In this document: one piece after another, positions 45,568 to 59,279 of the stretch
How positions within the stretch are numbered: position 1 is the first letter of the stretch
Layout of the letters: every line of letters starts with the position of its first letter
Assembly (NCBI GenBank): GCA_016785225.1
Contig: JAFBJZ010000912.1
Span: 806,001 to 870,000, forward strand
Length of the DNA stretch: 64,000 nucleotides
Source: Psettodes erumei
Lineage: Eukaryota > Chordata > Actinopteri > Pleuronectiformes > Psettodidae
Reading direction: 5' to 3'
Position numbers and translations under genes: made by a program
Notes under the pieces: generated by a model
Seen by the model: only the letters and a program-made list of their open reading frames with translations
Told to the model about the DNA's origin: nothing
The model's database searches: none

Positions 45568-47337
45568 ACACAAACTCTGCTGCTGCCTCTGACAATGAAG
45601 CAGTCTGCAACGTTTACATATCCTCTGCCCGAAGGCAGTCCTAGTTAATCACTCTGCAGTTTTGCTTGCACTCTCTCTCTCACTCTCTCTCTCTGTGGGT
45701 GGAGAGGCAAGCACATTCGCAACTTTATCATCACAGCCTTGAAGTGGATCCTCTCAAGCGGGAGGGTGGGCCTTTGGGAGAATGTTTAAAGACTTGTTTC
45801 GTTCTCGATTATCTAAAGGGAAGAATGCAGTTTGGTCCTGCTGATGTAAAGGAATTGTAAAGAATTGTGTTTTTGTGTATAGATGTGTAGAGCAAGTCAC
45901 ATTTTCAGCGGATGAAGGTGTTCTCTTTTCCGAAAAGGACTGCTGCAGAGGTGTGTATAAATGCTGGAGTGATGTCCCCAGGCCCAGTCTTTTCTGTCAG
46001 ACTACTGGGAGGACATCCTCTGCTAAAGCTGCCTTTGTATCCAGTGACAAACTGACTTTCGCATCCTAATGAACCACAAAGACACCATGAAAGGCTTGCC
46101 CCCCCACAGTGTTTAGTGAGTCAACACCAAGAACCCATTAAGTACGAACGTGTTATTTTATGTATTTATTGCTTTTCTTTGCTTTTAATAGATAAACATG
46201 TGTTTTGTTGTGCATTCACAGGAGAGTGCCCAGAATCTCATTATCTTGCACTTGTGCATAACTCCCATGCACCCATAAGCCACTGCATGTCAGGAAATGA
46301 AGGCCATAGGCACATAGAAGATCTTTCCAAACTCTTTGATAACTAGGCAATAAATACAGACTTTGGCATAAATGAGTCACATGGCTCGATAATGATGGCT
46401 CTGTGAGGTGCTATTCACTGTGTATGACACTGACCGTTTACCACTGCGTTTTTATGTTTCCTCCTTTTTAAACAGCAGCAAGTTAAAACCAACTGTTTTA
46501 AAGATTCATTTCAGAAAGAACGGTCTTTCAGGTTTCTACCACATGTGTTTAACATTTTGATGTTATCATTCATGAATCTGATTTCATTTTTGTTGATGGG
46601 AGACCAGTGTAGCTCACATCACTCGTTTTGTGCCACAGGACTGTCTCTGGTGGATATGCAGTAGTTAAGGAGTACACCACAAGAACTTACACACTACACT
46701 ACACTTAGATCAGTATATGGCAGTGTTAACCCTCTACCCATGAACAAGATGCCTTCTTCGTTTTCATTCTTTACATTTAATTTATATTTGATTTTTTTCT
46801 GAGTTTACTTGTTTTTGAGGTAGTCACATATGTGTATCCCACTGGAACTCAAGTAGATTTTTACTTCTTTTCCAAATACTTTTATACAGCAGGTCCCCAA
46901 GCAAATAAGTAGAGAATTTTAAATGGTTTAAATGGGGCACTAAAGAAATGCAGAGTGCTTTATGAGCAACTTGCATGAGACAAGGAATGCTATGGTTCTA
47001 CACTATGGTATCCGGTGGGCAGTCAAATCTAATATCCTTTTTGTCAACTGTTAAAAATATCCAGGTGGTCACTGTTTTACGGCACAGAAACACTAGAGGC
47101 TATATTTATGACTTGGTATTGAGCTGTAAATTTGCCTAATTTTAAGGGTTGTTGTTTTAGATGGTGTGCGATAAGTTTGACATGATTGTATTGATATTTA
47201 TTAACAAGTGTGCAAACTGTATTATATGTAAAGAAAATGAATCCTAATTTTTAAACCATTGTGTTGACACATGACATAATGTAAATGCTTCATGTAGCTA
47301 AAATGCATAGGGGTGATGGATGGATGCTGAAAACGGC

Positions 47338-47343
47338 AATAAA
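47338..47343 (+). terminator. mical3: Poly(A) signal AATAAA of mical3
   Basis: A canonical hexamer is followed by a T/GT-rich stretch, about 2 kb after the stop and about 490 bases before the ttc38 start. Confidence 0.65.
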
Positions 47344-47365
47344 ACAATGCAGTTCTTTAAAATCT

Positions 47366-47830
47366 CTTGTCCACTAAAACTCTTTTTTTGCACAAGCGAG
47401 CAAGAGCTATTTGCTATCTCGCCACTGTCCTCATCTGTTCGGACTTAAGAAATGATTAGTCCACCTCAGGACCAGTAAACCAACCTTTGTAAAACCATAA
47501 AAGATGGTTATGCGGATAAGTGGGTGGGGCAGTTAACAAAATAAAAGACGGAAATAAAACCCGCAGTAAGTAGCTACGTTTTTGCCCCCTCTTACAGACT
47601 CAAACGCTACTCTTACTTGTTCTGAAATACAAACATACATATGGAATTGTTTGTCACGGAAAGTGCGCATTACTTCGACACAAGATATGATTACACGCTG
47701 TTTCCCGTGCACTTATTTTGAAACAGCTGAAGCGAAGTCCCGGTCCTGGTGTTTTTAACGCGGTTGGTCCAGCTCCAGCTCCAGTGTGGGGTCGACCGTA
47801 GAGTCATCGCGCAGCTGTACCTTAAATAAA
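47366..47830 (+). promoter_or_regulatory. ttc38: Intergenic promoter region of ttc38
   Basis: Only about 465 bases separate the mical3 poly(A) signal from the ttc38 start codon, so the ttc38 promoter and 5' UTR must lie here or overlap the mical3 3' UTR. CG dinucleotides increase towards 47660-47820. I could not fix a transcription start. Confidence 0.5.
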
Positions 47831-50800
47831 ATGTCAAGTTTCAGGGACTGTGAGGTTAGTATCGGGATTTCAGGAATAAGTAGCTAACTCTACCTTGTAA
47901 AATGTTTGCATTTTGGAAATGCATTTTGCCAAAGAATAACAAAGGGAATGAAGCAACTTTAAGTCGTTATGTGTGGTGGCCAGTGACCTAGTGAGCGAAA
48001 AAGCGAAAAACATGGCGATGTTGGTGAATTGCGCTTGTCACTTGGTTTTAAACGAAGTACTAGTTAAGCTCTGCTTGAAGTGCAGCAGGTTTAAACTCGC
48101 GAAGATGACGTTGCATTAACATCCAGTCAGAATGTGGAACTTGTTTATCGAGACGTGCAGGTCTCTTCGATATAAGTTCACACAGTGAAAACTTTTTTTG
48201 TGGTTCAGATGACGTACCCGTGATTGACTCCAACTTTACGTTGATGTACACTGTTAATATCTGTTGATGTACACTGTTAATCTCTGCATCCCAGTACCTC
48301 TTACCTTTTTACAGGCATGGAAGGCCCAGGGTCTTACACTGTCCACCAGCAGTAACGAGGCCTGCAAACTCTATGATGCCATACTCACGCAGGTAACATT
48401 GCACAGTCATTTTGTCTGCATCATTGTTTTTTCAACTGCAGCTGAAAACTCAAAATTCCAAATTAACAGAATGTCTATTTCCTTTGGCCCCTAGTATGTG
48501 AGATGGAGGAATGACGAAACCCTGGGTGGTCTCGAAGGATGTTTTTCCGCCATCCAGGCTGCTGATCCAAACTTTGGTAAATAGTGACCCATCACTGTTG
48601 TGTTTCATTTCACCTTTAATTTAACCACGCGCCTTCTGATGAGAGGCTGTCGACAATAAATCCGGCGAGGAGGCAGCAGCAAGGAGTTGAAGAGTATAAA
48701 AAGAGACAGCGGTAAATAACTGTTAGGAATTAAGGATTAGCAAACAAGGAAGGGGAGAAGGTTGCGGTGCTAAAATTATCAGCTGCCAAAATTACCTAAT
48801 TATAAATGACTGTGACCAGAAATCAGAAGAGTTGAGTTCCTTTAAATCCCCTCATAGGAAGTTTCTGGGCAGAGTGAGCAGCAGTCACAGAAGCTTTCAT
48901 ATCATTTATGCTTTGAGGACATTGAATAATATCTAATTGGCCTAAAAATACTAAGTAATCTAAAAACGTAAATAGAAGGGACCTGTTCTAATAATATAGT
49001 CACATAAGCAATATAGCCTGCCCTGCTGAACAACTGCAGGCAGCAGATGTTTTGATGTGTTCTTTAAAGTGCAGGCGTCACTGATAACAGTGCAAGTGAC
49101 TACAATTCATTTAGTTGACTGATTGCAGTGTGAGGCTCCTGGTAGAGTATTTTGCATGCTCGCCCACTCGAATGACTCACTGGGCCAATTAATGGAACCA
49201 AGGTATTGTCAATGTTGGTTACACCTGTGATTTTCCCACTATGTCATTCAAGGCATGTGCCGTTTAAAGAAAAGGCTCAGCAGTTGGTCCATGAGACCAT
49301 TATTAGTGTTTTTATACTCGCAAGAATTGATGACCTTGGATGCTTCGCTGTGACTTTCTGTGCTGTTCACGTAACTAAAGCGTTGATCTGTTGGCCCTGA
49401 GGTCATGGAGCAGAAGTCGATCAGCGCCCGTCTGTCGATTTAAGCCATTCTAGGATTTGTGTTGAGCTTGAGCTCCCGTCAAGCATTTTAAATACTTGAT
49501 TATTGTTCATGCAAATGAATCAAGCTTCTGTTGTGCATGTTCAACACTTTTTGATGCTCCGGGGCCCTTGCAAATCTTTCCTTTATTATGGTTACAAAAG
49601 AAAACAAATTGAGGTCTGAGGGTTTAATAGCAATTAAGTTGCTAACACGAATCATAAACAATAGATTTGTCCAATCTGACTATGTAAATAGAACAGAATT
49701 GTCTTTGCTGGTGCCCTTGTTCTTATCATTTTGGATAGAAAACAAAGCATTATTCAAACAATATTTCATATCATTAGTAACTTTGTAACTACGCAAGTGC
49801 TGAGCTTGTTTAAAGTGGGATTCATGACTGGAGTAAACATCTTGTTTTACGTAGTCGGTTACCAGTGAGCAGCACAGTTGTGCATACCTTGCTTCAGTTC
49901 CAAAGAAAAAACTGTGCATCCAATGTTTCCCCGTTAGCTGTTATATTACAGTGAGAAAGTCCAAAGAGAAAAGGCCAGTGTTATTTTTTTGTTCCCTGCA
50001 GTTATGGGCCATGTGATCAGCACAGGGCTGGAGCTGGTGGCAACGAAGAGCTCCACCCGGCTGGACAAGCGTCTGGCCAGTGCAGTGAGGAGAACGGTGG
50101 AGCTGGCCAACAGCCAGGATATCTCTCCCAGAGAGAAGCTCCATGTCAAGGCCATGGAGCTCTTCTCACGAGGGTAAGATCCAGAGCCAGATTGCTACAG
50201 GAAATACAGTCAACACAGTAGGATGACTACAAAAAATGTCATATGAGGGCCAGTGGTTCTCAAAGAGGGGTGTCAATAGGCACGTGCACTTTAACGTGAT
50301 AATTGGGCATCTCAAGTCTAGCAACGTGAGATATAGTTAAATTTCAGTACAGTACATGTTAAGAAAACAAAAGGCTTGCAAAGCTCATGAAAGTATGACT
50401 CGTAGTGAATGTGAAATAAAAATTAAAATGATTTGTCAAATTGAGAAACAGCACATTAAATCATCATCATCACCCAAAAATAATAATAAAAACATCTAAG
50501 GTCCAAGCCAAGACATGAAGTCCCAAGAACTCTCTGTAGAACTCGATGCGTGAAAATTGTGCTTTGACATAGATCAGGGCAGAGTGTTCCCAGGAAGTCA
50601 GCGGCCACAATAATTGTGAAATGACTCTTCCTGGAGCCAAATTGAGCAAGAAGGGTCAGGGATGTGACAAAGAGTTCCAACGGTAACAGAGCTTCAGAAG
50701 TCCTGCGCTGAGATGGGAGAAGCTGCAGGACAGACGGCCACCTCAGCAGCACTCCATCAGTCAGCGATTAGACAGAAGCCACTTTGAGTAAAAGGCATAT

Positions 50801-53800
50801 GACAGCCTGCTGGGTGTTTGTCAGACAACTTTCTAAAGGTCTGATGTGACAAAAATGGAACAATTTGGGCAGAATGCCAAATACTAAAATAAATGTTGCT
50901 GTAAGGTTTTACAGTCATAAAGTGGCTTTAATATGAAATAAAGTTAATGAAATAGTCTCAGGTAAGATTGGTTATTATAAAAGGTGTGTGCTGTTGGGAT
51001 GACCCCCCCCCCATATTAAACTGTTTAATAAATAAAATGTCTGAAAGAGAGACATTTCCATTGATTCAGTGTTCTTAAACTGGGACTACACAGCAGTCGG
51101 CCTCAACAGACACCTAATGAGCTCTGTTTATCATCACGCCAGAGGAAATGACGATGCCCTGTTAGACAGCAGAAGACGACAAGAATGTGTTTTACCGATG
51201 AGGCGATATTCCTTCATCAATAAGGTCTGTGTCTACTGCACAGGATATAGTGTAATGCTTCAGATTCACAATGTGTGCCAAAGACTCTTCTGTCAATTTC
51301 AGTCCCAGCCTAGCAAGTAATATTTATATTTTATCTGCAGTCTTATTTCCCCATGGTATTGTAGGATATATGGTAATATTGAGAACACATTGTGTTTCTC
51401 AGTATTCTCTTGGAGGGTGCATTTAGTTTTCATTGGCCTCTAATTCCCTCTATTCAGCACAAAGCTCTGTAACCCTTGTGTTTCTTATGGTACAGTCATT
51501 CTGTGGTCCTTCACAACTTCACAGCCTTTTTATAACAGTGACTCATGTTTCTTTTAGAAATTTTCCCAGGGCCTGCGATGTATGGGAAGACATTCTGGTT
51601 GATCACCCCACCGATATGCTGGCCCTCAAGTTTGCCCACGATACCTATTTCTACATGGGAGCCCAAACCCAGAATAGGGACTCTGTGGCCCGGGTGCTGC
51701 CTTACTGGAAACCACACGTTCCTTTGTCCAGGTACTAGAGAAGCATGTTGGCTGATTTCAAAATCATATTGTGAGCTGACTGCATCGGCTGAGTTGTAGA
51801 CTCAGGGCTTTAAACATATCTGAATCAGGCATTAATACATATAGTATACAACTCTTTCACTAACTATACTCTAGTCTCTACATCTCCTGGATTTGTCAGT
51901 GGGCTTAATGATTGATGTTACATTGGTGCAATTGTCATATCTTATATATCTGTTATTGCACATTTCAAAAGTCAGGCTTTTCATGTTTAGCTCACTAAAT
52001 ATGCTGATTTAAGGAAAACACAGAAATCTATATAGCAGAAATGTTTTAAATGATAAGACTTAACAAAAGGATCATCAAAGTCAGACAAGGACATTTTAAC
52101 ATGCGTAGCATGCAACATAGCTGTAGCTGCAGTGGTGTGGGTGGCTGGCTGGTGGATGTGGGGAATCTGGTTCAAGAGGAGTCTGTCGAGGTGCAGACAG
52201 TGACTGAACACAGGGGGTAGCCTTCGTCTTCACCCTGCAATCAAGTATGTCCTTCGCGGCTGAAAACCTGAAGTGAGTCAATTATGGTTTGCCTCCACAT
52301 CCTCCCTTCTCCCGGACCTTTAATATACTGTGTATAGCCGAGTCAGACCAAACAAAATCCATTTTGTATTTCAGCATTTAATGGGAACCTTCTAGCCTTG
52401 CAACGACGATGCCCTCAAGCAATCTCTATTGCGCAGACAAATCTGCAGTACACCGTCATAACGGTGTAAATAAAAGCCCACACTCCTATAGAGCACTCAT
52501 GTGTAGGCACTTATCAGCATCATGAAAAGTTAGTGACAGCTCACTGAGGTTAACAGTGATCTAATGGCAATTTGGACTTTTTAAAAAGCAATGCCCATCA
52601 TCCATCAGATTGGTAGACATCTCCTAAAACCAATTGGGGTCACTGCAGATCACTCTCATTTATGCGCTTTAGCTGTCACTGTTATTGCTTGTTCATAAAA
52701 CCCGCGTGCACTGCCATCACTCCAGAAAACCTGATAAAGCCATCACAAATTGAAATGGTGAATAGAAGTTCTGTCCTTCCTGTATTTTGTAATGAGAGGG
52801 TTTTTGTGCATTTGTGCTCCCAGTTACCTGAAAGGACTGTATTCCTTTGGCCTCCTGGAGACTCACTACTATGACAAGGCTGAAAAAGTAGCCATGGAGG
52901 TGAGATTTTCTTCTCTGTAATAGCCTGTTCCACACCGCAGTGTGTTGCCATCATTGTAGCCGGGAGTTCCAGGCAGCCTGTTCCAGCAACGATTGTGTCA
53001 TTTCCATTCAGCATGTAATTTGCTGTCAAAGGCCAATGATAAGCAGCTCAACCAAACCTCGGCTGCCCAACTCTTCTCTGTGCTTGGGAAAGGATTCGAG
53101 GAACATCATAGAAAAACAGAGTTGAGCGTGCCGTTATTTTTTAATTTTGAATTTACACTGGTGTCACAGATGCAAGCAAAAAAGAAATTCTCCATGTTTC
53201 AAACTGTGAAATTCTCTCATGCAGGGCCTCGCTCTGACTCCAGATGACGCTTGGTCCTTCCACTCTGTAGCCCATGTTTACGAGATGCAGGCTGAGGTGG
53301 ACAAAGGCTTGAAGTTCATGGAGAGTAGAGAGAAAGACTGGCAGGTACAAATGACTCTGGAGATTTTTTTTTAGAATGACAAATAATAAATAAATAATGT
53401 CTGTAACCTTGTACAATCCTCAGCACTGAGTTAAACTACAAACTGCACTAGAAAATGCAATTTCTGAAGAAATTGCGGTGGGATTGCTGCCTTGATTTTG
53501 TGTTTTGAAGAAGAAGCAGAAGAGGTTGTCTGAGGAGAAGGCGTCTAATCAACAGATTTGAATCAGCTGTGTGCCAGCGCTCAGAGGTTGCCATGGTGAT
53601 GCACGGGCCACAGTTTTAATGCAAGAAGTGGACTGAGTGCAAGACCCCGAACAAAATGCCTTGTTTCGAAAACAAAATCTTACTTCAGTGAGCATCCAAA
53701 GACATCCATGTGTCCTTTGTGCAGATTGACTGAGATGGTCCCTATGAAAGACACCTCGTTTGACATTAGAGTCAGTGGAGCAGTTGGGGGACCACCTGTT

Positions 53801-56800
53801 GCTTAATGTGTGACAATTTAAAAACCACTTGTCCCATCAATTCAGGAGTCACGCTGCATGAATTGGCGCAGATTTCTCCACAATTCTATGTCAACAGCGC
53901 ACAGTATTGAAACCGTGACGTTCTGTGGCCGTTACAGAAAAGAAACCCTGCCGAAACAGCTGCTCCTGCAGCAATCCCACAATATAGCCATGGGAAAAAT
54001 ATTTGAAATATGTATTGTTCACTTCCAGGTGTCTGACATGCTGGCCGGTCATAACTATTGGCACTGGGCGCTATACTTCATCGAGAAGGTAAAGATTATA
54101 ATGAGTTTTCTCAGTCAAGCGAAGAGTTGTCAGTGGGAGTGTTTGGGGAACTTCTATTTATGATATGGATGATATCCTTTGCTGGGGGTAATTTGAAGTC
54201 TGGAGATGATTGTAGAGATTAATTTGTGTTTGCATCTGTGTGACACAATCTATAAACTTTGCTTATCTTTTAAATCTTAAATTATTCACAGTCGTATTTC
54301 TCACCTCCTCTTCCCCCCTCCGCAGGGGCAATATGAAGCGGCTCTGCAAATATACGATTCTCAGGTTGGTTTATTGTTGAGAACTTGCATCAAAACCTTA
54401 ATGGTATATCGCTGCCCAAGTACACTCTGAGTTCTTTCAAGAGTCGTGCATGTAACAATACACAGGGGATGCAGACTAAAAGCAATGTGTTGTGCTTCTT
54501 GTGAATCAAGAGGGCAAGTGTGAACAAATGGAAGTCAGTGGAGAGAGCAAACGAAACCCAATGCCCATTTCAGTGTCAACTGCCAAAGCTGATTATTTTT
54601 TTATCTGCTCTAAAAATAGGGAAAAAAGAGAGAATTTCAAAGTAAAGCTCTTTGATGTCTTGTCCTTTTTTTATAAGAACATTCCATAATGTTACTCTGG
54701 ATTGCCACAAGTTTAAACACAACAGAATTCGTACATCAGGTTAGCTGATATTCATGAATGTTTAATCTCTTCCGTCAGGGGAATCCAGTAAAACATAAAG
54801 ACATGTCTTTTTTCCAATCTTATTTCCATGAAAGATGACATATGTTGCGTTATTCAGTGTTCAAAGTGAATGGTGACAATGTTTCCTGTTTCCCAAAGAT
54901 ATTCAGACGTTGTAAGGCCTCAGGATCCATGCTGGACTCTGTGGATGCCAGCTCGTTGCTCTACAGACTGGAAATGGAGGGTAACGTGCGAATGAATGCG
55001 GGAATACACAGAGCATTTTATCTGAGTCCTGATTTTTCTGTCTGTCTGTCCCACACGATATCGAGGCCATCACCTATCAGAGATTGATTGAAATTCCGGA
55101 TGTGTTGCGTGAAATTTTCATAATGACAGTAATTGGCCTGAGAAATTGAGAAACTACAACAGTGAGATGAGTGAGAAAATCCCACTTATCATACCTCATT
55201 AATCAGAAGCTCAAGGTGCTGTGTTAGAACGACGTGTAATTAACAGAACCTCTGACCGTGGTTTTCATTCCATGATTTGTGTCACTGCGCTGGTGCGTGT
55301 TTTTTAGGCACGTGCGTGAAGGATCGCTGGCGAGAGCTGCTCCAGGTAACACAGCCTCACTCCGACGATCACGTGACCTTATATAATGACCTCCACTTCC
55401 TCATGGTGTCGCTGGGAGCTAAAGAGAGCAGGACTTCTCAGCGGCTGCTGGAGGGCCTCCAGGAATTGGCTAAGTGAGTTCCGCACCATTTCTTCTCTTC
55501 GCTGCACACCTCACCACTGTGCCAGGCTTACATAAGAGCCACCCAGGCCTTATGTAAAGCAGAGGCAGAAACAAGGCTAAGCGTAGGATGGCGAGATGCA
55601 GAGCGGAGACAGTCACTGAGAGCTGCAGTCCATTTCAGAGACTGGGGTCTTCCCTCCGCAGCAGATGTTGTACCAGCAGCTGCTGCCTCTGTGGAGATTT
55701 GTGGTCATAATGTGTTCTGGCATCCCGACCATGGACAGCCTGTGCTCTCCATTTTGTCCGGCACACAACCCACAGAAAAGCTGCCATTTAAAACCAGTCC
55801 TTTAAATTCTCATGTTTTTGTTACATAATAGAACTCAAGTCACAAGCGTTGGGGAATGTTGCACCTTCGGGGGAGAAAGCAGCTCTTGAAAGTCAATTTT
55901 GAACTAAGAAACAGATTTTTTTTTTTCCTGAGCACAGCTCAGAGTAGTCTAATCATCAGGCAAGCTGCAGACATGTGCAAGCTTTGCATTTATTTAATTC
56001 CATCACTCACAAAGAGTATGCTGTCACTATTATTAACTTGGTTTGGAGGGATTGCACAGCTTTACATAATCCATATTTTGCCATAATGTAATTTTATAGG
56101 CAGAGGCAGTGACTCTTAACATTGGTTAATCCAAGAAAGCCTCACAAAGGTATAGAATCTCTGGCCTTTATAGTATAGGAAATTCTGCATGGATATTCAC
56201 GCCTTTCACATCTCAGTGGAGTAAAGCTCTAATACTCTTGTCAGTCTTTACAAATAAAGCAACCTGGAGCTTTTCTGTAGATTTTCTTGATTTTCATACA
56301 TGATTTTTCATGAAAAAAATTTTGGTAAAAGAAAATGACAGCAGGGGTCCTTTATTGTTTGAAGTAGTTAGTTTGTGACAGTCCTGCATGTTTAAATCCT
56401 CAGAGTAGTTTAATTAAATATATATATATAAGGAACCAAATTATTTTTTCAAAAGGTCTTATGAACTAAATGTTTTCATTAATTAAAAATATATGGTACT
56501 TTGGGGAATATTTGCTAAGCCTGTTGCAAATTACTGCAAGGGAAAGGAAATGTTGCATCTTCTTCGAGTATTTACTGAGACTGCAGATGCAAATGAGCCC
56601 AGCCACAGGAGTTCTTATTTGATTAAGTGCTGCTAAGTAAGATGTGACGCCCGACCATGTTCGTGTGTCATTTGTCAGTTTGGACGACATTTTTTGAAAA
56701 TTGCTGGCTTGTATTCCTCCTGTGAAAAGAAGGTTAATCAGAGCAGCCTGAAGGTTGTCAGTGCAACAAGAAGATCAGTGATTCAATGAGATGTGAAACA

Positions 56801-58612
56801 TGAATGTGCAAGATTCATACAAAAACCTTTCCACTCTTAACTTCAAACTGCACTCAAGCCGCTGTGAGCCATTAAAGGTCAGGACCACAGTAGGAAACAG
56901 AAAGGTCATGTCATGTGAAAAACAGCAGGTTGTTGGATTGCTGCCCCTCTTGAAGAGTCACTTTAGAATGTAGCTTTTGCTTTGCCTGTCTCTCGCTCTC
57001 CCTCAACCCTTCAACCTCTTCGGTTTATAGAATTTCAGGTACAGATTCCTCTCTCGCAGCGGTTATTCAGCAGTGATAATTTAGGTGCACCAGGTGTTTG
57101 TATGTATTCTTAAAATACACATTGCATGAAACCAAACGTGTCATTCTCAAATTGCTGCACAAAACCTCAGCAGGCTTTTTAGTAAATAAGTGTAAGATCA
57201 ATCCGTGGGAAACGTCACCCTTTGGTTTTGGTCCATCTTAGTTAATCAGTTTGTTGAGGTGCATGTACATGCACAAAGATTAGTATTACAATCTTGTGGC
57301 CCATGGATTATTCTTCCACAAAGATACCAACTAAAAAGCCTTCTTCCTAGTTTCATCTAGTTTCTAAACCTTCCAGCTGTAGCAGGAAATGTCATTTCTT
57401 TTTTTAAACCACTTTTCTTTTTCTTTTTCTTTTTTCCACAGGGAGCCGGGGGAAAATCAGCAACATCAGGTGGCTGTGACTGTTGGCATACCCATGTGTC
57501 AGGCAATGATAGAGTACGACCAGGGCAACTACAGTGGAACCGTGGAGCTCCTGCACCCTCTGCGCTACCGCATTGTGAATGTTGGTGGCAGTGATGCTCA
57601 GGTAAGGTCCAGAGAAAAGCGGTAAACTCAAAACAAGCAAGAACTTTGAATGAAAAAAAGAAATCAAGCCCAAACCCAACACTAGCTCCATCACGCAGCT
57701 TTGAAAAGCTTTCAGCCAGGAGACTGCTTCTTTTGGGTGTCACTGATTGTACTGTGTTGTGTTTCACTGAGTAAAACAGAAATCCCTGTGGTGTGGAAAT
57801 AGGCCAGAGGTGAAAGTCACTGTGCATAACAGCTAAAGCCTTTCAGTCTATGAACATGCAGCATTACATAGTGTGAGAGTGTGGAACGCAGTGCACCAGT
57901 GTATGAATAATGAATTGCTGTGATGGATGCTGATGGAGTTTATGTCCTTTGTGTTCAGAAAGCTGTTCCCCAAGGTGCAACGGTTTACACACAGGATAAC
58001 ACAACAGGGTAGAAAGACTCTATGTAATCAGTGTTGGGATGGTCTTGTGTTTACTAATGCATTTTGTCCCGTTTTTTTTTGCAGAGGGACATTTTCAATC
58101 AACTTCTTATTCATGCAGCCATGAAGTCAGAGAATAAGCACCACCAGAAACTGGGAAGGTAATGCACAACTGGGATTTCAGGCCAAACACAGAGTGCTTC
58201 GCTCCTCTCCATCTTCAGTTCTGTACGTCTGTGCTGTCTTTTTTGTGCGAGAATCGAATGAGAGACTACGGGAGAAAAAAGAAAGACCTTGCACGATTTG
58301 CACCACTGGGTTTCATCATGATCCTGTATAGTTGGGGCTGCGGCCCAATGCACTTTTCTTTCGCTGCCGCCTTTCCACGCGCGTGACGAGAACGTGTAAC
58401 CGACATCCCGTCTGCACCCTCATGTTGCACTTTCATTATTGATCAGGTTAGCCTCTCAGCTTGTAGTTGCTCTAAACCCGTGTTCATGCCGATGTACTGT
58501 CTTGTGTTTTACTGAATTCTCCAGATGTCTTCTAGTCGAGCGTGATGCCATGAGGCCAAACTCCCCCCTGACTGATCGTCTGATGCAGAGAGCGCTGGCT
58601 CTTCACGTCTAG
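47831..58612 (+). CDS. ttc38: TTC38: tetratricopeptide repeat protein 38, complete (464 aa)
   Basis: There are fourteen exons: 47831-47854, 48315-48392, 48495-48576, 50002-50173, 51558-51731, 52824-52899, 53225-53344, 54029-54088, 54326-54364, 54899-54980, 55308-55473, 57442-57601, 58085-58158 and 58525-58612. They total 1,395 coding bases, and human TTC38 is 469 residues. Matches to the family include STSSNEACKLYDAILTQYVR, DHPTDMLALKFAHDTYFYMG, LSSYLKGLYSFGLLETHYYD, GHNYWHWALYFIEKGQYEAA and RDIFNQLLIHAAMKSE. All phases agree, with no stops or frameshifts. The protein has no signal peptide or membrane segment and is built of degenerate TPR helices. Its biochemical function is not established. 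The start at 47831 (MSSFRDCEAWK) corresponds to the human SPLRDCQAWK. Confidence 0.96.
48240..48281. repeat. Two-copy 23-bp tandem repeat in ttc38 intron 1
   Basis: GTTGATGTACACTGTTAAT occurs at 48240 and again at 48263, just before the acceptor of exon 48315. Confidence 0.85.
48577..57441 (+). other. ttc38: ttc38 introns 3-12
   Basis: Long AT-rich introns (48577-50001, 50174-51557, 51732-52823, 53345-54028, 54365-54898 and 55474-57441) contain no additional exon I can support. A minus-strand frame at 50456-50752 and other open frames lack family resemblance. A short (TA)n lies near 56419. Confidence 0.7.
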
Positions 58613-58868
58613 AAGGATTTGCAAGGTGTGCAGAGCTGCTCCCATGCATAAAACATCAAAGTAACATCATAATGTGACTTGCCGATGTTTGGCTTTAGGA
58701 GACTCCTTTACCCATCTGCAGGAATTTGAAACTGTTGTGAAGACAGCTGACATTTTCTTATACAGCAAAGTTTTCAGTGTAAAACTGTTCGATTGCTTCA
58801 TAAGTGAATAATTTTGCACATATCTCAAGGTTATGAGCTAATCTGAACCAAAGGATGCCAATCTACAT

Positions 58869-58874
58869 AATAAA
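58869..58874 (+). terminator. ttc38: Poly(A) signal AATAAA of ttc38
   Basis: This canonical hexamer lies 257 bases after the stop codon (TAG 58610-58612). A second AATAAA at about 59056 could extend the transcript into the convergent gene. Confidence 0.6.
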
Positions 58875-58959
58875 TACTCTTATAGTGTGATACAGACTCA
58901 TGTCTTTTAAAAAACTGACATCTCTCCTCCGTGTAGATGACTGTGACTTTCTTCTGAAT

Positions 58960-58965
58960 TTTATT
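58960..58965 (-). terminator. tspan33: Candidate poly(A) signal of the tetraspanin gene (minus strand)
   Basis: TTTATT on the + strand reads AATAAA on the minus strand, about 315 bases after the minus-strand stop. It lies only about 90 bases from the ttc38 signal, so the two transcripts end almost back to back. Confidence 0.4.
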
Positions 58966-59279
58966 AGCAAATGTCACATTTAGATATAAATAGTGTTTAG
59001 ATATTTCAAAATAAAATCTTCATGTCAATAACAATACAAAACTGTTATCAAAACCAATAAATAAACACTTTGTAAGTGAGTGACTATTTGAGTTACATAA
59101 TAAAGCGCACCACACCTGTATGCCTGTGGGAAACAGCATGGTAAGTATCAGAAATGTACTCAAACATCGCAGAAATAAAGTAGCATTAAAAAAAAGATGC
59201 CCTTGCACATGTCAGAGGAAATGAGCGGCGCACTGCAAGTTCTTTTCTTCCCTTCGCTTTCCCTTGTGTCGGCACGCTC

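Larger units (their letters stand above)
45372..47365 (+). other. mical3: mical3 3' UTR
   Basis: This is about 2 kb from the stop codon to the last strong poly(A) signal. It holds a (CA)n run at 45544-45567, a CT-rich tract near 45670 and AT-rich sequence. An earlier AATAAA at 46349-46354 could give a shorter UTR. I see no coding exon in it. Confidence 0.75.

Noticed and set aside
50456..50752. Minus-strand 98-codon ORF as a LINE or gene fragment
   Set aside because: No reverse transcriptase or other motif is visible and its neighbourhood is plain intron.
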